Shown here one piece after another: positions 16,882 to 22,380 of a stretch of DNA of 42,083 nt. The position numbers and the translations under genes are program-made. A model generated the notes under the pieces. It saw only the letters and a list, made by a program, of their open reading frames with translations, was not told where the DNA came from and did no database searches. Source of the DNA: Oscillospiraceae bacterium (GTDB taxonomy: Bacteria; Bacillota; Clostridia; Oscillospirales; Acutalibacteraceae); NCBI GenBank assembly GCA_031290105.1, contig JAITOD010000004.1, positions 1-42,083 of the forward strand, written 5' to 3'. Numbering within the stretch: the stretch's first letter is position 1; each line of letters starts with the position of its first letter.

Positions 16882-16978
16882 TTTTGCGCAAAGGCAAATG
16901 TTAACAAACTGTTTTGTAACTATTTCGGAACTTTATTTTCTATTTTGGAAACAAAATATCTCCCCGTTGTGGTATACT
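16882..16978 (+). promoter_or_regulatory. Promoter region of small peptide gene 1
   Basis: TTTTTGCGCAAA, then TTAACAAACTG...GTAAC (16901-16920), a TTC-N7-GAA box (16938-16950), 22 bp, then the extended -10 TGTGGTATACT with TATACT at 16973-16978. The same order and the same 22-bp spacing recur before peptides 2-5. Confidence 0.7.
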
Positions 16979-17029
16979 TACGGCATCAAGGTTCGCCTTG
17001 TCTATATTCCTTAAAAGGAGGGTTTCTCA

Positions 17030-17164
17030 ATGAATGCAGTTGTCCAACAATTGGTCGAAGCTATTGCCGCTTGGTTCCAGAGCACTTTCAAAGCAGATTC
17101 CGGAATCGTTGACGCAATTGAAGCCATCATCAAGCAAATCATTGCAGGCTATGTTGATGCGTAA
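17030..17164 (+). CDS. Small acidic two-helix peptide 1 (44 aa), unrecognised family
   Basis: The ATG at 17030 follows AAAAGGAGGG and opens 44 codons beginning MNAVVQQLVEAIAAWFQSTF, too short for the ORF track. The pattern is a first amphipathic helix ending in an aromatic pair (AWF), a short polar turn (KADSG), and a second amphipathic helix (IVDAIEAIIKQIIAGYV). No Cys, no signal peptide, net charge about -3 by counting. Own promoter and own terminator. It resembles five other peptides in the window in size, architecture and promoter. I do not recognise the family; overall shape recalls PSM-beta peptides of staphylococci, which is only analogy. Confidence 0.82.
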   Translation: MNAVVQQLVEAIAAWFQSTFKADSGIVDAIEAIIKQIIAGYVDA

Positions 17165-17179
17165 GTGTTGAACAAAAAG

Positions 17180-17210
17180 CGGGGTTGCTAACGCGGCTCC
17201 GTTTTTGTTT
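17180..17210 (+). terminator. Terminator of peptide gene 1
   Basis: CGGGGTTGC, loop TAAC, GCGGCTCCG (9 pairs, three of them G-U), then TTTTTGTTTT. It begins 16 bp after the peptide stop and overlaps the 3' end of the convergent yhbY gene. Confidence 0.82.
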
Positions 17211-17694
17211 TGCGCTGAAATGTGCGGGCGGAGCGCGGTTTCTCCCCGGGGCGGGATTGCTTGCCCGTTCCCGTGCGCGCCGCGGAAGTGCTGCGCGGCC
17301 TGCTGCCCGTGCGTATTGCGGAAGCCGCGCGGACGACGGACTCTGCCGCATCACCGCGCGTTTTAGATTTAACGCGCGCCTTGGTGCCCTTAACGGTCTT
17401 GCGCTTGGGCTTGTCCTTATTGTGCAGCTCAGGGTTGTATCTATAAAGTATAATACTTCCGCCGACAGTTTGCACGACCTCCGCACCCGTACCTTCGGCA
17501 ATTGCGTCCGCCGCCTCGCGCACCGTACCGGGCAAGGTCTTAAGCAAGCACTTGACTTTCATCAGCTCGCGCGTGTTGAAGCCCTCAAGCACCTGTGCGC
17601 AAACGGCCGCCGTCACACCCTCCTTGCCGATTTGGTAGAGCGCGGGCAGTGCGTTTGCCTGAGATTTAAGCGCGGCGCGGGTTTTTGAGTCCAT
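17188..17694 (-). CDS. yhbY: YhbY-like CRS1/YhbY RNA-binding protein with basic tail
   Basis: 168 residues. The first ~95 form the CRM (CRS1-YhbY) fold: LKSQANALPALYQIGKEGVT, VLEGFNTRELMKVKCLL, and GAEVVQTVGGSIILYRYN, with the GxxG-like loop in this family seen as IGKEG. YhbY-type proteins associate with the pre-50S particle. The remaining ~70 residues are a Lys/Arg/Thr/Ser-rich, disordered-looking tail absent from the usual ~95-residue protein, probably adding RNA affinity. Its own promoter lies at 17725-17753. Its end overlaps the terminator of the convergent peptide gene 1. Confidence 0.85.
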   Translation of the reverse strand: MDSKTRAALKSQANALPALYQIGKEGVTAAVCAQVLEGFNTRELMKVKCLLKTLPGTVREAADAIAEGTGAEVVQTVGGSIILYRYNPELHNKDKPKRKTVKGTKARVKSKTRGDAAESVVRAASAIRTGSRPRSTSAARTGTGKQSRPGEKPRSARTFQRKTKTEPR

Positions 17695-17724
17695 GTAGCG
17701 TCCTTTTTGATAACATAATGCTTT

Positions 17725-17753
17725 ATTATAGCATACAGCGGCTGATTTAGCAA
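17725..17753 (-). promoter_or_regulatory. Promoter of yhbY
   Basis: Minus strand TTGCTA (17753-17748), 17-bp spacer, TATAAT (17730-17725), between the rdgB stop and yhbY start. Confidence 0.7.
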
Positions 17754-17773
17754 TTTCCCCTTTGGAAAAACCG

Positions 17774-18622
17774 CTAATGCCCGCGCCTGTGCATCAGCAG
17801 CTGCAAATCATAAAGCGCCCGCCCGCGGTGACTGACAGTGTCCTTCTCACCGGCGGTCAGCTCAGCCATGCTGCGCCCGCCCATGCCCTGCGGCAAGAAA
17901 ACCGGGTCGTAGCCAAAGCCGCCGGATCCCTTGAGCTCGAGAGCAATAGTCCCCTCACAGCGCCCCTCGGCAAGCAGCTCCGTGCCGTCAGGATAGACGC
18001 ACGCCGCCGCGCAGACAAACCGCGCGGTGCGCTCCTCCGGCGGAACGCCGCGCAGCTTTGCAAGCAATAGCTCCATGTTGCCGCCATCGTTGCCGTGCTC
18101 CCCGGCGTAGCGGGCAGAATACACCCCCGGAGCGCCGCTCAGCGCATCAACGCACAGCCCTGAATCGTCAGCAACGCAGGGAATGCGGCTGAGCGCACAG
18201 GCGCTGCGGGCCTTCAGGAGCGCGTTGCCCGCAAAAGTGTTCTCGGTTTCCTCAACATTTGGCAGAGTAATACCCAGCACATCCGGTGTGATTACGCGCA
18301 AGCCGCGCGGCGCGAAAATACGCGTCAGCTCCGCCTGTTTTTTGGCGTTAAGCGTTGCAATCATAACGTGGCGGCGCGGATATGCCCGCAGAAGCTGCAT
18401 GATGTTACCGGTCCCCGGTGCGCCGATTTCCTCCGCGGCTTTAATCAGCGTTATGCCCTGCAGACGCAGGGTGAAGGCAAGGGTTTTCTGCTCTTCGGTG
18501 TAGACCTTTTTGTTTCCGGGGATGAATTGTTTGCCGCAGTCCTTGCACTTGTGCCGCTGCTTGTTCAGCACAAAGCCGGACTTTATCAGCCGTTCGGATC
18601 CGCAGTATTTGCACGTAAGCAT
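17774..18622 (-). CDS. Zinc-ribbon/HTH (IS1 InsA-like) fused to RdgB nucleotide pyrophosphatase
   Basis: 282 residues; a free RdgB has about 200. From about residue 86 the protein is a complete XTP/dITP diphosphatase: IATLNAKKQAEL, EETENTFAGNALLKA, CVADDSGLCVDAL, GFGYDPVF and SHRGRAL. It removes non-canonical purine triphosphates. The first ~85 residues are a different module: CKYCGSERLIKSGFVLNKQR, then CKDCGKQF (a four-Cys zinc ribbon) and a helix-turn-helix-like stretch, as in the InsA/IS1-type transposase N-terminus. AAGGAGAG precedes the ATG at 18622. The internal ATG at the start of the RdgB part has no ribosome site, so a true fusion is likely. Confidence 0.87.
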   Translation of the reverse strand: MLTCKYCGSERLIKSGFVLNKQRHKCKDCGKQFIPGNKKVYTEEQKTLAFTLRLQGITLIKAAEEIGAPGTGNIMQLLRAYPRRHVMIATLNAKKQAELTRIFAPRGLRVITPDVLGITLPNVEETENTFAGNALLKARSACALSRIPCVADDSGLCVDALSGAPGVYSARYAGEHGNDGGNMELLLAKLRGVPPEERTARFVCAAACVYPDGTELLAEGRCEGTIALELKGSGGFGYDPVFLPQGMGGRSMAELTAGEKDTVSHRGRALYDLQLLMHRRGH

Positions 18623-18637
18623 AATCTCTCCTTAAAA

Positions 18638-19720
18638 TTATATCCGCACAATATTGTATTGTTGTTCGCCCAAGCCGATTGCCTCGGCATGGTCAAGGGC
18701 TGCGCGCCAGTTGGCAGCGGGGTGAATGCCGCTGAAATGGTCGCCCGCCTGCCCATCGCGGAGGGAGGGGGCGGCGTTCACTGCGTCAATGCACGCACGG
18801 TCTATGGCGACGGGGTCGAAAGAGGCGAAAATACCAATATCCGGCACGATTGCCGCATCGTTGTCGCCGTGGCAGTCGCAATAGGGCGAGATTTGTGCCG
18901 CAACAGAGATGTGGAAGTGCTCTCTGCCCGCAAGCACCGCCGCCGTGTATTCGGCAATCTTTTTGCTGAGCGTGTCGTTAGCGCCGGCGCTGTCGTTCTC
19001 GATTGCGTGGAACGCGCAGGAACCTATGCAGCGCCCGCAGCCGACGCATTTGGTGTGGTCAATCCGCGCCTTGCCGTCCGCCCCAAAGCTGATTGCCCCG
19101 TGTGCGCAGCTCCTTGAGCAAAAGCGGCAGCCGGTGCACGCGCCGGGATAAACCTGAGGCTTGCCGTCGTTGTGCATTACCATTTTGCCCGCGCGGCTGC
19201 CGCAGCCCATGCCTATGTTCTTCAGCGCGCCGCCGAATCCCGCGCACTCATGCCCCTTGAAGTGGCTTAGAGAGATAATAATGTCCGCATCCATAACGGT
19301 GCGCCCAATCAGCGCGGTCTTCAGCAATTGCCCGCCCGGCACAGGTACCTCAACGTCGTCCGTGCCCTTCAGCCCGTCGCCCATAAGGATTGGACAGCCG
19401 CAGGAAAGCGCGTTGTAGCCGTTCTCCCATGCGGATTCCAAGTGGTCAAGCGCATTGCTCCGCCTGCCAACATAGAGCGTGGAGCAATCGGTCAGGAAGG
19501 GTCTGCCGCCAAGCGCGGTGATTTTATCCGCAACGGTTTTGGCGTAGTTGGGGCGCAGCGCGGAGAGATTCCCCGGCTCGCCGAAATGGATTTTAACCGC
19601 CGCATACCGTTTTGTGAAGGGAATCTGCGCAAACCCCGCCTTATCCAGCAAGCTCCCCAGCTTGTGCAGCAGGCTTGTGCCCACACGGCAGCGCATATCG
19701 GTAAAAAAAACTTTGCTCAT
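18638..19720 (-). CDS. DUF362 protein with two [4Fe-4S] ferredoxin motifs
   Basis: 360 residues. An N-terminal DUF362 domain (VKIHFGEPGNLSALRPNYAK, DCSTLYVGRRSN, ISLSHFKGHECAGFGGALKN) is interrupted by a bicluster ferredoxin segment around residues 190-240: CTGCRFCSRSCAHGA and CVGCGRCIGSCAFHA. A C-terminal DUF362 portion follows (DPVAIDRACID). Such proteins are widespread in anaerobes; their exact function is unknown, with roles in electron transfer or metal handling only guessed. Located 15 bp upstream of the zinc-ribbon/RdgB gene, so probably co-transcribed with it. Promoter at 19754-19782. Confidence 0.9.
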   Translation of the reverse strand: MSKVFFTDMRCRVGTSLLHKLGSLLDKAGFAQIPFTKRYAAVKIHFGEPGNLSALRPNYAKTVADKITALGGRPFLTDCSTLYVGRRSNALDHLESAWENGYNALSCGCPILMGDGLKGTDDVEVPVPGGQLLKTALIGRTVMDADIIISLSHFKGHECAGFGGALKNIGMGCGSRAGKMVMHNDGKPQVYPGACTGCRFCSRSCAHGAISFGADGKARIDHTKCVGCGRCIGSCAFHAIENDSAGANDTLSKKIAEYTAAVLAGREHFHISVAAQISPYCDCHGDNDAAIVPDIGIFASFDPVAIDRACIDAVNAAPSLRDGQAGDHFSGIHPAANWRAALDHAEAIGLGEQQYNIVRI

Positions 19721-19753
19721 CAGCGAACCCTTTCAAATTACGTGCTGTCCCAA

Positions 19754-19782
19754 ATAATACCACAAGCAGAACCCTTTTGCAA
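19754..19782 (-). promoter_or_regulatory. Promoter of DUF362-rdgB unit
   Basis: Minus strand TTGCAA (19782-19777), 17-bp spacer, TATTAT (19759-19754). Confidence 0.6.
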
Positions 19783-19866
19783 GAGCAATCACGTGTAAAT
19801 ATCCGCCTAAGGTGCAACAAAGTGCCCCGCAGGCGTTGCGGGCAAGGGACTTTCCGCCGGCAGCTT

Positions 19867-20130
19867 TTACTCCGTTTCCCCGGGCTCGTATTCCTCGAAC
19901 ATGTCCGGAATATTGCAGCCAAGCGCCTCGGAAAGGGCCTTCAGCTCAAAATCCGTCACGTAGCGCATCTGCCCCTCAATTTTGGATAGCCCGCTGGCAT
20001 TGAGGTCAATACCCATAATTTGGAGTTGGGTAAGCAAATCCTTTTGCTTAATCCCAAGCGCCTTACGCCTTTTGCTGACGTATAAGCCGATGAGGTTGCG
20101 TTCACCCAAGTGAATTTTTCGAACTCGCAC
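19867..20130 (-). CDS. XRE-family transcriptional regulator
   Basis: 87 residues from the GTG at 20130, five bases after AAGGAGG; the track's longer ORF begins inside the promoter. The Cro/CI helix-turn-helix is clear: VSKRRKALGIKQKDLLTQLQ, then LNASGLSKIEGQMRYVTDFE and LKALSEALGCNIPDMF. It ends with an acidic EEYEPGETE. It is a single-domain DNA-binding protein of unknown target. It lies immediately before, and diverges from, the cluster of peptide genes 2-5, which makes it a candidate regulator of them; this is inference from position. Confidence 0.85.
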   Translation of the reverse strand: MRVRKIHLGERNLIGLYVSKRRKALGIKQKDLLTQLQIMGIDLNASGLSKIEGQMRYVTDFELKALSEALGCNIPDMFEEYEPGETE

Positions 20131-20230
20131 AAGAGCCTCCTTGAATGTAGCTGTTTGGCCAAAGCTTAAGAATTTGAGTGTGTGTGGTATGTGTTTTGTA
20201 TGATTTGACCAAGTAAGATACCCTAAACAT

Positions 20231-20258
20231 AGTATATCACAATTTTTTTTCTTGTCAA
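20231..20258 (-). promoter_or_regulatory. Promoter of the XRE regulator
   Basis: Minus strand TTGACA (20258-20253), 16-bp A-rich spacer, TATACT (20236-20231). The untranslated leader is about 90 nt. Confidence 0.7.
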
Positions 20259-20370
20259 GCATTTTATAATCGAAAATTGCCGAATGTGGCCCTCGCCCCG
20301 CTCCAAAACGCCTGCAACAGCCGCCTTATTCACACTTTTGATGAAAAAAGTTCAAAAAACTTTGCTATTT

Positions 20371-20411
20371 TTCTAATTTGTAAAAATAAATGGGTGAAAG
20401 TGTGGTATAGT
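20371..20411 (+). promoter_or_regulatory. Promoter of small peptide gene 2
   Basis: TTCTAATTTGTAA (20371-20383), 22 bp, TATAGT (20406-20411) within TGTGGTATAGT. Same layout as the other peptide promoters; the far-upstream TTAACAAA box is not evident here. Confidence 0.65.
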
Positions 20412-20461
20412 TATGTTCGTCAAGAAGCTGTTTCACCTTTTGAAGAAAGGAGGACAATATC

Positions 20462-20632
20462 ATGGAAGCTATCTTAGCTGCACTCGAGGAGTTCTGGGCG
20501 ACAATCCTGGATAAACTCCCCGCCGATGTTAGTGGGTTCGAAATTGCACCGATTCTCCAGGCGATCAAAGACTTTGTCGGGAAGATTCTCGACAGTGAAG
20601 GCGTTTTAGGCGAACTCAACAAGCTCGTCTAA
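20462..20632 (+). CDS. Small acidic two-helix peptide 2 (56 aa)
   Basis: ATG at 20462 after GAAAGGAGGACAATATC; begins MEAILAALEEFWATILDKLP, then a turn (ADVSGFE), a second helix (IAPILQAIKDFVGKIL) and a short tail ending LNKLV. No Cys, no signal sequence; net charge about -6. It is first in the tandem array of four cassettes between 20.4 and 21.7 kb. The leader has TTCA-CCTTT-TGAA just before the ribosome site. Function unknown; see peptide 1. Confidence 0.82.
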   Translation: MEAILAALEEFWATILDKLPADVSGFEIAPILQAIKDFVGKILDSEGVLGELNKLV

Positions 20633-20651
20633 GCATCACTCGCTTAACACC

Positions 20652-20690
20652 CTCCCGTTTGCCGCAAGGTGAGCGGGAGTTTGTGTTTTT
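20652..20690 (+). terminator. GCAA-tetraloop terminator of peptide gene 2
   Basis: CTCCCGTTTGCC-GCAA-GGTGAGCGGGAG pairs over 12 positions including G-U pairs, then TTTGTGTTTTT. The loop and inner stem recur after peptides 3 and 4 and, slightly changed, after peptide 5. Confidence 0.88.
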
Positions 20691-20700
20691 GTGCAAAAAA

Positions 20701-20761
20701 TTAACAAATCGTAACCATTTTTCTAAAACAGAATAATAAACCTGACAAAGTGTGCTATAGT
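20701..20761 (+). promoter_or_regulatory. Promoter of small peptide gene 3
   Basis: TTAACAAATCGTAACCATTT (20701-20720), TTCTAAAACAGAA (20721-20733), 22 bp, TATAGT (20756-20761) within TGTGCTATAGT. Confidence 0.7.
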
Positions 20762-20814
20762 TTACACGCTTAGTCAAGAAGTACTTCATCGTTTGATGAA
20801 AGGAGGACACTATC

Positions 20815-20982
20815 ATGAATTTCAGTTTCATTCAAGAGATCGTTGATCAGATCGTTGCGTGGCTGCAAGACAACGTCAAGGTCGACGGCTTCGACCTTAC
20901 AGGCATCATCAAGGCTCTTGCCGACTTAATTGTGGGCATTGTTGAGAAGGAAGTCGGTCCGGAATTGGACAAGCTCGGCTAA
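20815..20982 (+). CDS. Small acidic two-helix peptide 3 (55 aa)
   Basis: ATG at 20815 after GAAAGGAGGACACTATC; begins MNFSFIQEIVDQIVAWLQDN, then KVDGFDLTG and the helix IIKALADLIVGIVEKEV, ending ELDKLG. No Cys; net charge about -6. Its start (FSFIQEIVD) is nearly the same as peptide 4 (LSFIQDIVD), while the rest has diverged. A TTCATC-GTTT-GATGAA hairpin (20785-20800) directly precedes the AAGGAGG. Function unknown. Confidence 0.83.
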   Translation: MNFSFIQEIVDQIVAWLQDNVKVDGFDLTGIIKALADLIVGIVEKEVGPELDKLG

Positions 20983-20999
20983 GGTCCGCGCTGTGTATC

Positions 21000-21037
21000 C
21001 CCCGTTTGCCGCAAGGTGGGCGGGGTTTGCGGTTTTT
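21000..21037 (+). terminator. GCAA-tetraloop terminator of peptide gene 3
   Basis: CCCCGTTTGCC-GCAA-GGTGGGCGGGG followed by TTTGCGGTTTTT; nearly the same as the one after peptide 2. Confidence 0.87.
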
Positions 21038-21047
21038 GTGCAAAAGA

Positions 21048-21109
21048 TTAACAAATTGTAACCATTTTTTCTAATACGGCACAATAAAACGGCGCGGGTG
21101 TGCTATACT
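21048..21109 (+). promoter_or_regulatory. Promoter of small peptide gene 4
   Basis: TTAACAAATTGTAACCATTT (21048-21067), TTCTAATACGGCA (21069-21081), 22 bp, TATACT (21104-21109) within TGTGCTATACT. Confidence 0.7.
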
Positions 21110-21160
21110 GGCAGTTGACAAGATGTCGGTTCATCGCTTAGAGGAAAGGAGGACACTATC

Positions 21161-21310
21161 ATGGATTTGAGTTTCATTCAGGACATCGTTGACGCTATTG
21201 CGGATTTCATCACCACAAGCTTCGGCGACAAGCTCCCCGCAGGAATTGCGGACGCCCTCGATACTATCGTTGCTTTTGTGAAGAATATCCTCGCAACCGA
21301 AGCGAAATAA
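21161..21310 (+). CDS. Small acidic two-helix peptide 4 (49 aa)
   Basis: ATG at 21161 after GAAAGGAGGACACTATC; begins MDLSFIQDIVDAIADFITTS, then a turn (FGDKLPAG) and the helix IADALDTIVAFVKNILATEAK. No Cys; net charge about -5. The leader up to the ATG is almost identical to that of peptide 3, so the two cassettes are recent duplicates. Function unknown. Confidence 0.82.
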   Translation: MDLSFIQDIVDAIADFITTSFGDKLPAGIADALDTIVAFVKNILATEAK

Positions 21311-21326
21311 GCGTCGGCTGAAACAG

Positions 21327-21366
21327 CCCCCTGTTTGCCGCAAGGTGAGCGGGGGTTTGTGGTTTA
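21327..21366 (+). terminator. GCAA-tetraloop terminator of peptide gene 4
   Basis: CCCCCTGTTTGCC-GCAA-GGTGAGCGGGGG then TTTGTGGTTT. The next peptide promoter box begins only a few bases later. Confidence 0.83.
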
Positions 21367-21369
21367 TTG

Positions 21370-21410
21370 TTCTAATATGGAACAATGACGCGGCGCGGGT
21401 GTGCTATACT
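21370..21410 (+). promoter_or_regulatory. Promoter of small peptide gene 5
   Basis: TTCTAATATGGAA (21370-21382), 22 bp, TATACT (21405-21410) within TGTGCTATACT. The -10 flank GGCGCGGGTGTGCTATACT is identical to that of peptide 4. Confidence 0.7.
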
Positions 21411-21447
21411 TGTTGTGCTCGAATCTTACTGAAAGGCGGCTGTTCCA

Positions 21448-21612
21448 ATGGATATGACACTCATCAAGGCTGTTTTCGAGAGAATCGCGTCTTGGTTCTC
21501 CGAAAACACCGGCGGCGATTCCCTCGACAGCGTCAGGGGCTACCTCGACTTGGTTCTCGCGTTCCTTAAGGACTATCTCGATATTGAAATCGACCTGAAC
21601 ACGCTGTTCTAA
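21448..21612 (+). CDS. Small acidic two-helix peptide 5 (54 aa)
   Basis: ATG at 21448 after GAAAGGCGG, a weaker ribosome site than its neighbours; begins MDMTLIKAVFERIASWFSEN, then TGGDSLDS and a helix VRGYLDLVLAFLKDYLDIEI. No Cys; net charge about -6. The aromatic pair SWF at the end of helix 1 matches AWF of peptide 1. Last member of the tandem array. Function unknown. Confidence 0.82.
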   Translation: MDMTLIKAVFERIASWFSENTGGDSLDSVRGYLDLVLAFLKDYLDIEIDLNTLF

Positions 21613-21630
21613 ATCGTTCGGCAAAACCGT

Positions 21631-21662
21631 ACCTCCTGTTCACCGCAAGGCGGGCGGGAGGT
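21631..21662 (+). terminator. GCAA-tetraloop terminator of peptide gene 5
   Basis: ACCTCC...ACC-GCAA-GGC...GGAGGT, a diverged copy of the terminators after peptides 2-4, then TTTGTTGTGTTT. Confidence 0.78.
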
Positions 21663-21729
21663 GTTTGTTGTGTTTGCGCGGGATTAGGGGCGGGTTTTAC
21701 TGTAAAGTGTGCAGTTCCAAAAGCCGGTC

Positions 21730-21758
21730 TTGAACTTGAGGCAAAAATATGCTATACT
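21730..21758 (+). promoter_or_regulatory. Promoter of tRNA-Arg
   Basis: TTGAAC (21730-21735), 17-bp spacer, TATACT (21753-21758), 29 bp before the tRNA. Confidence 0.7.
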
Positions 21759-21787
21759 TCCCACACGCAAGCGCCTTGCAGCTCAAT

Positions 21788-21864
<77 letters not shown>

Positions 21865-21897
21865 AATGCCGCAGAATCAAGGGTTCTGCGGCATTTT
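21865..21897 (+). terminator. Terminator of tRNA-Arg
   Basis: AATGCCGCAGAA and TTCTGCGGCATT form a 12-bp perfect stem right after the CCA, followed by a T-run. Confidence 0.9.
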
Positions 21898-22047
21898 CTC
21901 TGCTTGAGTGAGTCCGCCGCACACCCCTGCAAGTTTTAAGCTTATGCACAGAAATGAATATCCTGCTGATAGGAACCGAAATATATGCTGCCCATCTCAG
22001 TCATGCTTTATTTACTCATGAGTCCGCCGCACGCGGCCATATTGCTG
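21898..22047. other. Non-coding stretch with 14-bp direct repeat
   Basis: No convincing gene. TGAGTCCGCCGCAC occurs at 21909-21922 and again at 22019-22032, 110 bp apart. A 54-codon open frame from the ATG at about 21956 has no ribosome site and runs into the small-RNA promoter, so I do not call it. Confidence 0.5.
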
Positions 22048-22076
22048 TTGACAACGGGAACGTTAAAGAGTATAAT
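22048..22076 (+). promoter_or_regulatory. Consensus promoter of small RNA
   Basis: TTGACA (22048-22053), 17-bp spacer, TATAAT (22071-22076). Confidence 0.8.
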
Positions 22077-22082
22077 AATGCA

Positions 22083-22170
22083 CACAGGCGGAGAGACCGA
22101 ACGGTTCGCTCAACCTAATCTGCTGTTATAAAAATAACCGCTGACTTGGTCAAGGGAGCGGTTATTTCTG
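22083..22170 (+). ncRNA. Small RNA resembling the antitoxin RNA of holin-like type I toxin loci
   Basis: A short transcript of about 85-90 nt is bounded by a consensus promoter and the hairpin AAATAACCGCT (22132-22142) / AGCGGTTATTT (22157-22167). The sequence GCGGAGAGACCGAACGG and the AAATAACCGC terminator resemble, from memory, the antisense RNA of firmicute 'putative holin-like toxin' loci, where the toxin gene sits on the other strand and shares the terminator. I find no toxin-like reading frame on the minus strand from 22170 to 22380, so it may be an orphan or a remnant. Confidence 0.5.
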
Positions 22171-22380
22171 TCATATGCCGGTTAGGATGCATACCGAACC
22201 ACAAGGATTAGGCACATTTGGCTATAAATCCAACATTTTCTCCGCGAGAACGGCGCGCTTCGCTCGTTGCGGCGTGTAAACCGTTTTCCAACAGGCGTGG
22301 TCTGCATTATATCACAGTGCTGCACCCCTTTGCAGTAATTTCTGCGCAGATAAAGCAATTAATGCGAAAGGACTTCAAAA
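22171..22380. other. Leader region upstream of obg
   Basis: No gene seen. CAACAGGCGTGGTCTGCATT (22289-22308) matches 19 of 20 bases of 34227-34246. GCATTATATCACAGTGCTGCA lies further on. GCGAAAGGA just before 22381 is the obg ribosome site. No clear sigma-A promoter for obg could be fixed. Confidence 0.4.

Noticed and set aside
21048-21067. TTAACAAATTGTAACC as a PhoP box or LytTR site
   Set aside because: Direct-repeat spacing is only loosely like either; without conservation or a linked regulator I leave it as an unnamed upstream box.
17030-21612. Peptides as class II bacteriocins with double-glycine leaders
   Set aside because: No GG leader, no YGNGV motif, acidic charge, no ABC transporter or immunity gene nearby.
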